NCBI GenBank assembly: GCA_949152475.1
Contig: OX424567.1
Span: forward strand, 29,661,402-29,725,401
Source of the DNA: Terebella lapidaria
Taxonomy: Eukaryota > Annelida > Polychaeta > Terebellida > Terebellidae
Length of the DNA stretch: 64,000 nt
Reading direction: 5' to 3'
Below, piece by piece: positions 1 through 11,286 of the stretch. The position numbers and the translations under genes are program-made. The first letter of the stretch is position 1; the number at the start of each line of letters is the position of its first letter. The notes under the pieces are model-generated. The model saw only the letters and a list, made by a program, of their open reading frames with translations. It ran no database searches and had not been told where the DNA came from.

Positions 1-700
1 TTCACAATTGTGTATATTGAATGTCTACAAGTTCGAAAGAGCAGTGAACTCATATAAAAAAGATGCCGAGTTCCAGTATTGTTTTTTTTTTACCTATGAA
101 TAAACCATGACTGAACACATATGCCTACTACATATGGTATTACAATACACTGAATAATCTGACACCATTATGTACCGAGTTCACCCTAGGTATATCCTAT
201 TTTTGGTAGCTGGATGACTTAGGATTACATGCAGAAAGTTAGACGCAGAAAAACCGATCGATTATTTTCATGCATGGATTTCTTCTATAAATGTGCCAAA
301 TTCTACAGTGCCCATTCACGACATGTTAAATATATGCTCTCGCACTGGCTGATCGGAGATAGTTTCACAAAACGCGGACATATCCCTATATAGCAATGCA
401 AATACATCCAAAACTCGAGGACCCACGGTCTATATATAGGCCTCTAGGTGTATTTGAACGAGGCACAAGTGTAAACGAACAGTTCTTTGATGGCTTTATG
501 GATATAAATGTGTGACAGCACCGCCCATATCATAGGCCGAACTGGGGATTTTATATCCTTCTTGTCACGACAGTCTTACGAATCCCGGTTCATCTTGAGT
601 GTCATGAATCGATTGAGATGAAATTCCGCATTTGCAAAGCTCGAAGTTGTATTGTTCACGCGTCTTCACTAAACATAGCTCGCCGAATTTACATTTGACT
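1..700. other. Non-coding stretch, probably upstream intron of the G-alpha gene
   Basis: I see no G-protein alpha exon here: no P-loop coding stretch and no helical-domain exon. The first recognisable exon starts at 1632, so this sequence is probably an intron of that gene. The short open frames show no family resemblance. Confidence 0.5.
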
Positions 701-1356
701 ATATACAGGGTGTTCCAAAATAAAGTATCCCCAAAATATACCCGCACAAAAACTACGAAAAAACTACGAAAACTACGAAATTGTGTGTTTTATTCCCCTA
801 TGCATATCAAATATGTTCCTGTTGTACCCTGTCAAAATATTTTTCATACAATAGACAACAATATAGCTTTAAACTATACATGAAGATATCAGGTCCTCAT
901 TCATTCACGTCGTTTTTCTTCTGGATCTCTTGTTCAGATTACCGCATGGTAAACTGACCATCTCCCTCTTATATCCGCGGTCTTATATACGGGGACACTT
1001 ATGCTGGTAGCCGTTCTCTCGCTAAATTTGTTTTCAAACAATGTTCTCATCAATCTAGCTGATCCATGCAATATCTTATCAATTTTCAAGTAATATTCGT
1101 GGATATTCCAAATGTGTTCCTCCCGTCTAGACTACACTTCAGATTGTGAGAGGATCTGGGAGTGTGTCTGGTACCATGGCGATGAGACAATTTTTTCAGG
1201 AGTGCGGATCAAAATATTTCAGGATATTCTATCACAGGAGCTCTATAGTTTTTTTCTATGTCAATACGTCCTCCTCCTGGCTAATTTTAATTATTACAGT
1301 GTACCTACGTGGTCAGAAAGTTTCGAGATACTTTTTATAGAACACCTTGTATTTAT
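701..1356. mobile_element. Short inverted-repeat (MITE-like) element
   Basis: The left end reads TATATACAGGGTGTTCCAAA and the right end, reverse complemented, reads TATAAATACAAGGTGTTCTA. Both continue into AAAGTATC-type sequence, so they form imperfect terminal inverted repeats about 30 bp long around a 650-bp body. No transposase is recognisable. The ACAGGGTG terminus resembles that of the separate element at 26200-27246, but the bodies are not obviously related. It lies inside the presumed upstream intron of the G-alpha gene. Confidence 0.6.
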
Positions 1357-1631
1357 AGTCCCTGAATGGGCATGACATATAAAAGTTTTGTTTTAGATGT
1401 ATTCACAAGTTGCGTATAAATATAAATGTACACTCAATATCCATACCATACAAATAAAATTATTTTCTCACTAGAAGCCAACTCAATAATTATCGATGAT
1501 GTAATCTAACCCGAGATTACTCGTACGTGCGCAATTTTGTAATTCATGAGGATCTATACAATAATGTTTCAGGATTGTAATGTCACAATATATGTCACGA
1601 ATTCCTAAATTATCTTTGCTTTTATTTATAG

Positions 1632-3354
1632 CTTCTTGGATAGAGTCAGCACACTCAGAAAACGAGATTACATTCCGACAGACCAGGTAAATTAAAAAAT
1701 ATAAATGTTTCAGATATGAATGGTTTTAAGTACGTCCATTTCACATGTATTTCGGAGAAATAGAAGTTCAACAAAACTTTCAAATCTACAGGATATCCTG
1801 CGGTGTCGCGTGATGACAAACACGATAAACCAAATTGACTTTGCCGTGATGGACTCAAAGACAGAAGTCAAATTCAGGTACTCCTCATTTTTCGATACCA
1901 TTTCAATCAAGCGGTTTCTTTATAATCTGCGACTGTGAAACTTCTGGTTCAGTTTGATAAAAACACCCACAACATTTAATCCTCGTACAACTAAAACTGA
2001 TATCATATTTTGGAACGAAAAGCAAAGCCCAAAATAAACCAAAAACAACCGGATTCTCCGTTCTATTTTTAGAGTTTATGACGTAGGCGGGCAGCAGGGG
2101 GAGCGCCGGAAGTGGATACAAGTATTCGATATGTCCAACGCCATTTTGTTTGTCGTCGATTGTAGCTGTTTCGATCAGACACTTCGAGAGGACACGGGCA
2201 AAAATCGCTTCCTGGAGGCTTTGGAAAACTTCGAAGAAATATGGAATAACAGGTGGGTGTACCAAACGATTATATCCCTTGGATTTAGTCGTGGTTTTTC
2301 ATTTAGGTGGACTATTTTCAGAAGAGGGTTTCAATCCGGGCTATTTCAGGAGAATAGTTCAAACCGATGCTTTGTCCCGCAAACACAAATTAGGCCTGCA
2401 CAAAATATGGATTCATCTTTTATGCTTGCCTTTCGTCATGCAGGTTTTTGAGGGATGTTCCAGTTTTACTCTTCCTGAATAAAATTGACTTGTTGGAAGA
2501 GAAAATAAACAACGGAAGATCTCTGGACCAGCTGATAGATTCAATGGATCCCCGAAACCGATACTATCCCATTCTTAACAAATTCAAGTCTTTCGGCAAA
2601 GTGAAAGGTTCGTTCAGGTCTTGAGAGATGATGCATTCTCATTTTAATTTTCACAAACGGTGAAGCCAATCTTCCCAAATATAACCAATCATTATTAAAC
2701 TGCAGACGGTGAGCGGCGGGAGTTTATCGAATCGTTCCCGAGAGTTGACCCGGCCACGTTGGCAGCCTCCAGAACGTCTTCTACGTCAGACGAAAATGGC
2801 GGCGGTGGAGTGAAACCGTCCCGGATCGGGCGGAAAAAGTCCTCGCTATACCCCGTGTACCGAGAGGATATAAACGACCAGGTCGTCAGGACCGCTGTGT
2901 TCATAAAGAGGGTGTTCATGGTAGGTCCTGGAAATTTTAAGACCTGAAAATCGCTCCACTGTATGAGGTTATTCTTTTTCGTTCAGTGCGAACATAATTG
3001 ACATTTTCTGAACGCTTGTAAAATACCATGTGTTCATCCAAACACACCGAACAAATCAGATATTCAAACTCAATAGACACATTCACCAGACACATCATAT
3101 TCAGTTCACATGAAGTGACCTCATATTTGAGAAGTGATTTGTAAAAACGGCTTATGTATGTACATTTTCTTCACCTCTAACAGCAACTGATACAGGAGCC
3201 GGTGAAATACAAGAGATCTAAAGATTGGCACGGAGAGCACCTCTGTGAACAATACTTCACGTGTGCCGTGGACACCAAAACAATTAAGAAAGTTCTCGAG
3301 GGCTGTCGGTGTTTCATCATTCGCAAAGTCATCTCGCAAATTGGAGTTGCGTGA
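1632..3354 (+). CDS. Gs-like heterotrimeric G-protein alpha subunit, 3' part (six exons)
   Basis: G-protein alpha subunits are membrane-associated GTPases that relay receptor signals. Six exons with matching phases and GT/AG borders were assembled: 1632-1686, 1792-1877, 2073-2252, 2444-2607, 2706-2920 and 3184-3354 (stop TGA 3352-3354). In order they encode DYIPTDQ; switch [11 protein letters not shown], with the catalytic Arg and the Mg-binding Thr; switch [19 protein letters not shown], with the catalytic Gln; [13 protein letters not shown] and IWNNR; the guanine motif [12 protein letters not shown]; and the base-contact motif FTCAVDT. LRCRV, ERRKWIQ and IWNNR resemble the Gs class. The P-loop and N-terminus lie before the window. 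Oddities are a Ser/Gly/Lys-rich stretch of about 30 residues encoded by exon 2706-2920, before TCAVDT, and a C-terminus ending SQIGVA, which is not the tail of Gs, Gi, Gq or G12. It could be a lineage-specific Gs-like paralogue. Confidence 0.9.
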
Positions 3355-4057
3355 CGTCATAGAAACACGAGGAGGGGACTGCCACGTCATCGTTTGTAGT
3401 GTAGATCTTTCGAACGTCATTTCGTTGTGGGTACCACGTTGATGGAAGTGCAAATTCATTTGTGGAAATGTTTTTTTGTTTGTTTGCACAGTTCTGTGGC
3501 GTTTCGTTTGCGAATGTCTGCCTCTAAAAATTAACATTGCCACAGGTTCGCCAACTCTGATTTGAAATGTAATATATTCAACAAATTCCTCAAGTCTAAC
3601 TTGGGAACTGTTTCTTGAAGCTATATAATCCAACAATCATTATATCTCAGTGTTTAAGTAACACGAACAGTAAAAACTAACAGCCGCACAGTTTGAAGTT
3701 TTGTTATTTGGATGCACTTGCGATCAATTTTTGTTTTTCGGTTGCTAAATTTGTATAGACTTGTCTCCATAATGTAACAGTAAGCCCACACTTTATACGC
3801 AGAATGAACAGTATTATCGTGCAATAGATTTGTAGCCTGTATGGTATCATAACGGTTACAATCATCACTTCCTTGGACTGCAACGCACATATCTTTGCTC
3901 GAATCGAGCAAAAAACTAATATTGACGAATACAGAAAACCACGATGGGCAAACGTACATCTGGGATTCTGGTGTGATATACGAGTATAATTATATGGATT
4001 GCACATGCGCATGTTGTTTGAGAATGAGTGTTTTATTTATTGGTGAGCAAGCAAGTA
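3355..4057. other. 3' flank of the G-alpha gene, nothing recognised
   Basis: This holds the presumptive 3' UTR and intergenic sequence. The open frames on both strands are short and lack domain signals or coding composition. I see no repeat family here. Confidence 0.5.
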
Positions 4058-5901
4058 TGAAGCGATGGATCATTGTATATTTTTGTTTCTTTTGTGTTGA
4101 TCACAGAGTAATGTGTTTGCTGTAAGAATGTTGAAATAAAAGTCGAATAAACTAGAACGTTTTTACTCATTCCATAATAGAATGAAATGTATGATTTCAC
4201 ACACAAATAGTTGCAAAATTTAGACCGATTTAGCCTAGCTATGCACAGCTTGTCCGACATTAGCTCACGAACACCAAGTTTATTAACTCTTGTCATTTTT
4301 AACCTCAGACAGTGGAGTCAAAGCTGGACATGTCTTGTTGCAGAACGGTCCGCGCCCTGTATCGATCTCAAATCATAATTCACATACTTCTTCGCAATTC
4401 AATACCGTTCCAACCAGACATACATGTATTTGAAATTATTGAAATATGAATCCCTGTGTTGTAGGCAAGAGCACTAATTTCCCTTAGGATACATTGATGA
4501 CTTTGAGATAGGAAAATTGGCAATATTGGTGGAATGAAGCCCAAATATATATTTTACTCTGCAAGTTTCCAAGGCAATGTAGCTAAATTCCCTCAATGAA
4601 ACATTGATGGTTTTGATGTGAGAATTGGCAATATTGATGGAAAGAAGCCCACATATATATTTTACTACATTACCCCTAATACTTCGACTGGTTCAAGCAT
4701 GAGTGTCGGAGTGTGTCACATGAAATATTTGCTTTCCACAAAAAGAACACACCGTGGATAGAAAAAATGGTAAGATTTGAGTCAGGCATCATTATCTTGT
4801 TATTTTTATGAAGTGAATTCAGGAGAAAATATGTTGCATTCTATTGATCACTGACATAAAGTATAAGAGACCATTTTTTCTGATTATTTTATTGAAAGCT
4901 CATGCAATCTGATCACATTAATCGGGGAAGGATATGAACATTACGATCATTTTAGAAGAAATTGAAGTATAATTAAAAGAAAGTATACAAAAGTATACAT
5001 TAAAAAAGTTTGATCTGTCCGTGTTTGCATATACTAATTTGATATATAGTGTACGAACTGAATGATAACAATTGAGAAATTATGTATGACACGCAGACTT
5101 GTTCTTTTTGATATATATACTCAACCTCCCAGGAGGCATACAGCTCCATGCAGCCATGTCTGGTGCAATGTGACACTTTCCGTACACTCTGCCATATTTG
5201 TAAAAATATTCGATTTTTCTGTAAAAACATTTACATGAATCACATGGATTCACATATATTACACAGACTTTTCAAATTGTATTACTATTTCACATGACAG
5301 CAATTATTTTCACATTCGCGTGTATAGCGTTAACCAGGGTGCAATGAATTGCTTCACATTTTGTTCATTTCCAATAAGATTACCGATGTATAAACTAAAA
5401 TATTATGTGATTTTATACACGACCATTGAACATTCTATCAGATTCATCATTACCATCTAATATGTTACATGCTATTCATACTAGAATAAAAAGGGTAGCC
5501 AAAAGAATCCGGTTAATATCAATACAAAATTTACTGTGTGAATACGATCATAAAAATAGCATAGTATAAAGTTAAAATCAATATAAGACAGTGTAGTTGG
5601 TGCAGCGGCAAATTCCTGTGTGCATGGAAGGTTATATATTCGAAAGATATCCAAGTATCAAATATCCAGGGACGACATCCAGGTCATAACCGTGAAAGGC
5701 AATTCTTCGTAACCATGGCGACAATATCGAGAACCATATCCAGGTCGTTTTCCAAATGGGTCAAACCGTCAGGGAGTTTGTATCTATTGATGTCCCACAT
5801 AAGATGGTGGACAAATACAGTTGGGTCCGCACTGGCACCGACCGCCAGGGGGCACCTCTCGTCCGCACTTACAGCCTAAAAACAAATTTAATAATTTCAA
5901 T
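4058..5901. repeat. Duplicated metallothionein 3' flank, copy 2 (distal part)
   Basis: From the words TGAAGCGATGGATCATTGTA onward this stretch matches 19499-21608 with scattered substitutions and indels. It ends at the retrotransposon, and the duplicated segment resumes at 18996. It contains a degenerate pair of about 160-bp repeats (roughly 4480-4700), present as four copies in the other duplicate (19913-20511). On the minus strand it carries the copied terminal metallothionein exon (5784-5875). Confidence 0.85.
5784..5875 (-). pseudogene. Duplicated terminal exon of the multidomain metallothionein, decaying
   Basis: The 92-bp exon has the same length, acceptor side and stop (TAG) position as the terminal exon 21491-21582. 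It reads GCKCGREVPP then CQCGPNCICPPS. The last cysteine of the domain is replaced by tyrosine (PPSYVGHQ, then stop, where MT-B has PPSCVGRQ), leaving six of seven cysteines. The exon before it in the same copy (19187-19288) is 13 kb away across the retrotransposon, so correct splicing is doubtful. I call it a relic; use as an alternative last exon cannot be excluded. Confidence 0.75.
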
Positions 5902-6522
5902 TGTGACGGAATAGCGGAGTTCTTCGGGCGGCTATTACGCCCACTGATCGAATAGTACGATGTATGTTGTGCGTGAACACACCAACAGGAAGTCCGACGT
6001 CAGTTTCAACAATATCCGATGTTTATTGGGATGATTAAGTCCGATGTACGATCACTCTCACATTCAATCGTAATCCCCCACAATAGTCCGAAGTATTAAT
6101 AGTCCTGTATAAATTTGATATCCTCTAATCACAATCTTTTGGCTTAGTACCTCTCAATACAACCTTTCTCTTCAACAGATCCTACCCAACTACATTGTCC
6201 GTGGGAAAGCGCGGGGCTAAGTTCATGATGTGTGTGGGTTTTCCCGCGTAATGTGGCAGGTGTTCATGTGAAATGGCGGGAAAGTGATGTCATGTCTGTG
6301 TGGGCGGAGTCATGTGTCTGGGAATGTGGTGATTGGTGGGATTGTAGGAAGTGTTAACGTGAGCAGTGTTGTTTACATGTAGATGTGGTGCGAGGACGGT
6401 GCATGCCCGGTGACGTAAGGTAAGTAAGTATGAAGTCATGTGATGAATCTGTGCCGTGTATGTCGAGTGGGAGAATGTGTCAGGGGCGGGTTTCGGGCCA
6501 TAACAGTCATAAATATTCTACA
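5902..6522 (-). repeat. 3' LTR of the Gypsy element
   Basis: On the plus strand it runs from TGTGACGGAATAGCGG to AAATATTCTACA, 621 bp, the same length as and apparently identical to 18375-18995. Confidence 0.95.
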
Positions 6523-6540
6523 AAACACCCCTTCGTCAAA
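6523..6540 (-). other. Polypurine tract (plus-strand primer) of the Gypsy element
   Basis: Read in element sense, the bases next to the 3' LTR are GACGAAGGGGTGTTTT, a purine-rich run in the position of a polypurine tract. Its core CGAAGGGGTGT recurs three times near the start of the pol frame (15558-15568, 15609-15619, 15663-15673). Confidence 0.6.
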
Positions 6541-7014
6541 TTACCCCCTGGGAATTTACCCTCCCCGAAACCTAACTGTCCAAAAATCTAAACATGATAA
6601 GCTAAAAGTCCTAAAGGGAAACACATTCACCGCGCGAGACAATGATAAAGCAATGGATACAATAAAAATTCTAACTGTCAAAATAAAGTCATTGGTCGGT
6701 CAGTCAACAGTCACTAAGATGATATGAACACATTTGACAAATACATTTAAAACAACGACAGGTGACGATGAAACACATAAATCAACACATAAATCACAGT
6801 TAAAAGAATCACAAATGTATATACATATTATATCATTGGAATGTGAAAATACTCCTCTACGTTCCCTAATAGAACGGAATCATTTTAAAGTCCGGAACAC
6901 CTGAAAATGACCAGGATTAATTGGTTCGAATTACACACATATATATATATGGTATGGTTAGTACGATATGTACAGGACACAGCTATCCTGGTGCTGTGCC
7001 CTGGGGTCCGAAAT
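6541..7014. other. Non-coding 3' region of the Gypsy element
   Basis: AT-rich sequence between the polypurine tract and the stop of the extra ORF, with a short TA run near 6941-6950. No coding signal was seen. Confidence 0.5.
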
Positions 7015-9873
7015 TTAGTCCGACTGACGGTCGCGTCTCCGTGACGCGGGAGGCCGGGCGGCTGGCGATGCCTGTTGCATCAGCCGCCTCTGGTCGTCGG
7101 CCGGCAAGTGCGGTAGAACCGCCACAATCGTCGTCCAAAGTTCGTCAGGGATTCCCTGAGGTTCCGGCGACGAAGACGAGGACGAAGTAGTAGAGAGGCG
7201 GGCTCTAAGCTCCCGTACCTCTTCTCGTAAGTTCGAATTATTTTGCTCCGCAGTACGAAGTTCCTCCCGGAGTCGTCGATTCTCCTCCAGGAGAGGGTGC
7301 GGGGCTGTCGGGGTCTGTCGCTCGTGTAGCGATCCCATCCCGAATCCTAGAGACATGGCGTTATACTCCGCCTGGCGGATGTGCGCGTCCATGGCGAGTA
7401 CGTATCCGCGGCGGATAGCTCGCAGATGTTGAAGCGCCAGGTCGTCCGCGCTGGCCAGTGCCAACGACGGGAGGTGATGCTCGGCATCTTCCGCTAGTAG
7501 TAGAGGGTCCGCGTCCGTTGCAGCCTGGGTGATTTGCTCCATCCAGTACGACTGATGCGGTCCGAGTCCGGCAGGAAGACGACGTGTGTTGTCGTCCTGG
7601 TAGTGTTCGGCGAAATCCGGGTTAATTCCGGGGAGGACTTGTAGTCCGGGTAAAGTCCGTTCGAGCAACCTTTGCCCGTGCTGGCGAAGTAGCTGGTAGT
7701 CCGCACCGAACTCACCAGATCCGTGAAGTCCGAAATTGACCTCCAGGTCGCGAGGTAATGGATCCTGGTCCTCCAGGACTTCCATCCTTAACCGAGGCCT
7801 GTCCGGGTCGTTGGCTCGTGTAACCAAGGTGGTCGTTGGGGGCAACAACTCCTCCTCATAATCCAGGTACGGAGGAGGTGGTCCGAAAGTGATCAGGCCG
7901 CGAGACGGCTCCATGGGAGAGTCCGGCCTGCTGTCGGGTGTCCGACGTTGTCGAGGTTCTGGTTCATCCTCGATAGTCCGAAGTGGTGGCGGCTGGTCGC
8001 ACTCCATCGGCGACTCAGTGTCCGTAGTTGGGGCTTGAAAAGCCGTCCTTGGGGAAGGCTCTCTATCCACAGAGTCCGTAGTTTTAGCCGTTTCCATGGG
8101 TTCGGCTGGGTCCGAAGTCCTAACTGAGTCCGCAGATTCAGCCGCGTCTGTCTCGACCGTAGGTCGACTTGGCAGGGGCGGATATTCGTCCGGGGGTGGC
8201 ACAAGTCCCTCCCGAACTCTATAGTCCGTAACGTTAGGCGCTGTAGGCCTCTCAACAGTCCGACTCTTGGGTATCGCCCCCGAGGGCGAACTCCGTGCGG
8301 GAGTTGAAACTCCTGTGGCTGGCGAAGCCGAGGTCCGAGGTTCGGCGGTCTTCATGGCCGAGGTCCGAGATTCAGCGGCCTTCCTGGCCGAGGTCCGATA
8401 TACAACAGGACGGTCGAAATAGAAAGCCCCAGGCTTTCGGTAGCGGACGTGACGATTAATCAGTTGGATGTCCCGCACCATCCGTTCGACTTTGGCTTCG
8501 TTGGCCCTCGTTTTCAGTTGGGCAAACTCGATACGGTCCAGTACCAGTTGGACCTCCGGTGCGGTATTTGGCGGGTACTGTGACATCACCGCGGGCGCCA
8601 TCGCCCAGATGCCGAAAGTAAGTACTGATTCCGGCGTCCGTCGGAAGATGGGTACGTGCGATGGTACGCGTGGTGGCCGATAGTTCGGATTGGGTTGCAT
8701 GTCAACCCCACATCGCTTGGCGAAACGAGTTACCATATTCTCGGTGGCCATTAGTGATCCCCGTTGGAAAATGGGGAATCGGTCCGTGTGACTCGCCGTT
8801 GGCATCGAGATATGTTGTATCATGTCCGAAAGCGTTAGGGTCATGTACCCGTCCCGTGCGGGGCACACAAAGAAACGTACAAATGGCATATGATACGCCA
8901 GAACATGAGCATCCAGCTCCTGTGGGGTCCGAAGTGGGGCCCGGTGAGGCACCGTGGGCCAGGTCCGTTCACGTTCCGACTCCTCCTCACTGGTACAGAA
9001 GGGGCAGTCGAATCCTCCTGTTCCGAGGCGTAGCGGCATCAGAGTCAAGTACTGACTCTCTGTCAGTGTCGACGGTACGGAAAAATCATGGACATGTCCA
9101 TATCCTGCGTGCCGGTTCCGGTCATAGAGTGGAACCGCGTTCCAGTCGATTGGACTCGTCCCGTGGGGTGTGGGAGGACGAGGTACGAGCTCCATCAACT
9201 CGTCAACTTGACGGCGATAAGTCCGTTGTCGTAGATCCCGTGACTCATGATTTCCCTGAGTCCGGAATAAGTCTGTATATGCCGAGGAATATCCTCGCGA
9301 TGTCGTCGCGTGCGGGAGCAACGCGAGGGGTCGTACGGGTTTGGCCGGTTTGGCTGAAACAGGCGAAGTAGCCGACACGGCGGTCGGTCGTGTGGCTGTC
9401 ACTGGCGGAGTAGCCATCATTTGTTTTGGTCCGGAGTCCGAAGTAACACTAGCCGTGGCTTTAGCTGCGTCTCTAGCAGCCATGGCTTGTTCAACAATTT
9501 TCCCGCCTTCTTCCAGGCGCTGGAAGTCAGGCGCACTTAAGTCCGACATAGAGTCCGATGATGGACTCGGCGTATGACGCTCTCCACGTTGAACGAGTTT
9601 CGCCATCACTTTCTTCCGAATGTCCCTTTCGGCCCCAGAGGCCGTTTCTGTATCCGATATCGTGATCGGGTCCGAGGTAGGGGAAACTGTTCCCGGTGCG
9701 CTGTCGGCTGTCGCCGATTCTCCAAGTACGATGGGATGTTCCGGCTCATCCCCAGCCTCCACTATCCTCACGGCAAGTGGCAGTTCGTTATTATCGGCAT
9801 CAGATGCCGTCTTCTTGTCCGGTGGCTTGTCTCTTTCCTTGTCGGAAGACGACATAGTTCGAATTTCGCTCAC
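7015..9873 (-). CDS. Extra Gypsy ORF (ORF3), 952 aa, zinc-finger-like and coiled-coil protein of unknown function
   Basis: This ORF lies after pol, where some retroelements carry env. I see no signal peptide, membrane segment or furin-type site, so it does not look like an envelope. Residues 1-200 are Ser/Thr/Pro/Ala-rich and probably disordered. Around residues 288-330 there is a CPFC pair followed by a histidine pair (LDAHVLAYH), and a second C...H...H group follows to about 361 (FFVCPARDGY, MIQHISM). This is suggestive of one or two divergent zinc fingers. A long Pro/Thr/Glu-rich linker follows. Residues about 855-890 (LLEENRRLREELRTAEQ and onward) form a heptad-rich coiled coil, and the tail is basic. 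It is intact although pol is not, and shares the element's unusual GTCCG-rich composition. I do not recognise the family. Confidence 0.8.
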   Translation of the reverse strand: MSEIRTMSSSDKERDKPPDKKTASDADNNELPLAVRIVEAGDEPEHPIVLGESATADSAPGTVSPTSDPITISDTETASGAERDIRKKVMAKLVQRGERHTPSPSSDSMSDLSAPDFQRLEEGGKIVEQAMAARDAAKATASVTSDSGPKQMMATPPVTATRPTAVSATSPVSAKPAKPVRPLALLPHATTSRGYSSAYTDLFRTQGNHESRDLRQRTYRRQVDELMELVPRPPTPHGTSPIDWNAVPLYDRNRHAGYGHVHDFSVPSTLTESQYLTLMPLRLGTGGFDCPFCTSEEESERERTWPTVPHRAPLRTPQELDAHVLAYHMPFVRFFVCPARDGYMTLTLSDMIQHISMPTASHTDRFPIFQRGSLMATENMVTRFAKRCGVDMQPNPNYRPPRVPSHVPIFRRTPESVLTFGIWAMAPAVMSQYPPNTAPEVQLVLDRIEFAQLKTRANEAKVERMVRDIQLINRHVRYRKPGAFYFDRPVVYRTSARKAAESRTSAMKTAEPRTSASPATGVSTPARSSPSGAIPKSRTVERPTAPNVTDYRVREGLVPPPDEYPPLPSRPTVETDAAESADSVRTSDPAEPMETAKTTDSVDREPSPRTAFQAPTTDTESPMECDQPPPLRTIEDEPEPRQRRTPDSRPDSPMEPSRGLITFGPPPPYLDYEEELLPPTTTLVTRANDPDRPRLRMEVLEDQDPLPRDLEVNFGLHGSGEFGADYQLLRQHGQRLLERTLPGLQVLPGINPDFAEHYQDDNTRRLPAGLGPHQSYWMEQITQAATDADPLLLAEDAEHHLPSLALASADDLALQHLRAIRRGYVLAMDAHIRQAEYNAMSLGFGMGSLHERQTPTAPHPLLEENRRLREELRTAEQNNSNLREEVRELRARLSTTSSSSSSPEPQGIPDELWTTIVAVLPHLPADDQRRLMQQASPAARPPASRRRDRQSD

Positions 9874-11286
9874 TGGCGTGAGCCCACACTCACTAGTCCG
9901 ACTTTTATCCTAATGCAAGGTGCGTATCAGGATTATTCACACAGTCCGTGAAATACTAGGCAAAAGTCCGTGCAATTGCCGTACGAAATATCCACAAGAT
10001 ATAGTCAATTGTCTTATAAGAACACTGTTGATATTCAACACTTTTCCGATAGATGTTAACTCTCCAGTGTCCGCAGCCAGAATGACCCACTTCTAAAACT
10101 TTCCTGCTTATCTGGCATCCGTACACACACAAAGTGCTGACAGTGTCTTTTGCGGTTTTCCACAATCGGGGGGTGCGCTCTGTCTATTGTCTTTATACGT
10201 CTTTACGTTCGCTTGATCCATCTCGGCTCTCAGTCGTGCGAAGAGGGGGCGGTCCATCACCTAGGCAACGCGTGTACATCAAAGCTCTGGTTCATCACAC
10301 CAGTCAAGCGGGGCAGTAGGTTAGCACACAGCTGCTCTATTTTCCCATAGTCCGACACAAACTTCTGGATAACGCAATCCAATCATTTCACTGTCCGTCT
10401 AGCATACAGTCAAAATTACTGCACCTTTTGCGTGCTTCCACTCTCTATTGAAGTTAACTGGGAATGTTTTTATGGGGGTGCCGCGGGCGGCTTCAGTGTT
10501 TATTTGCGCTTCATGCTTTTCCGTGTGAACTCCTACAATTAGTCCGTTCCTTATCTGCACAGTTAGCACACAATAAACTTTTGACCAACTTGTTTATAAC
10601 AGATGATCACTGTCCGTACATATGCTGAGGTATAAATACCAAGCTCACAGAAGTTTGCTCAGTCCGTTCATTGTCATCTAGTGCCGTAGATAATGGAACC
10701 GCTGATATTATCATGAGGGGTGATGGGGTGATCTGGGCGGCCCTGCCGTGGCGCGTTGCATAATTTTTAATGAATGTGATGACAGATCGCGCGTTGGAAT
10801 GCAGAGGTTGGTTCATAGCTGAATTCTGCTCCTGAGGGCATTCCCCTGAATTGTGCGTAGGGGGAGCAGAGGCTCTTATCAGACGCTTGCTCGGAAGACG
10901 GCTATCCTCTCACCTCGTCCGCGACAAAGTGATCTTACTCACGGCAGGACATGACGGCTGACACATGGGTGGAATTGTTAGTCATGCAATATTTAGGTAG
11001 TGCGCAACAGGCGCGAGATGGTATGGAGAAGTACGAAGTTATATGCAATGCATAACACACATATACCACATTATAGTATCGTAACCAGCATCAATATTAT
11101 AGCGTCATATCAAGATTATATATGAAAATTGCCTCACTGACATCAGTACATAAAAATGGTTATTGAAATGAATATGTACATAATATTATTATATTATAAA
11201 TATATTTTGGGGTGATATGACATTATAGTCCAATAGACAGGCATTTATTCATCATCATAGAGATCAGTCCCTTGGCACAGCCGTGG
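9874..11286. other. Untranslated spacer between pol and ORF3 of the Gypsy element
   Basis: 1.4 kb without a supported frame. Its pol-proximal end (about 11040-11220 on the plus strand) is AT-rich; the rest keeps the GTCCG-rich composition of the element. It could hold a promoter or splice acceptor for ORF3, but I see no decisive signal. Confidence 0.5.

Noticed and set aside
7015..9873. Gypsy envelope gene
   Set aside because: Position fits, but there is no signal peptide, transmembrane span or cleavage motif; zinc-finger-like and coiled-coil features suggest an internal protein.
8661..9951. Plus-strand frames of 97-236 codons opposite Gypsy ORF3
   Set aside because: They are antisense to a 952-codon frame with coherent composition and show no motif of their own; GC-rich sequence keeps them open.
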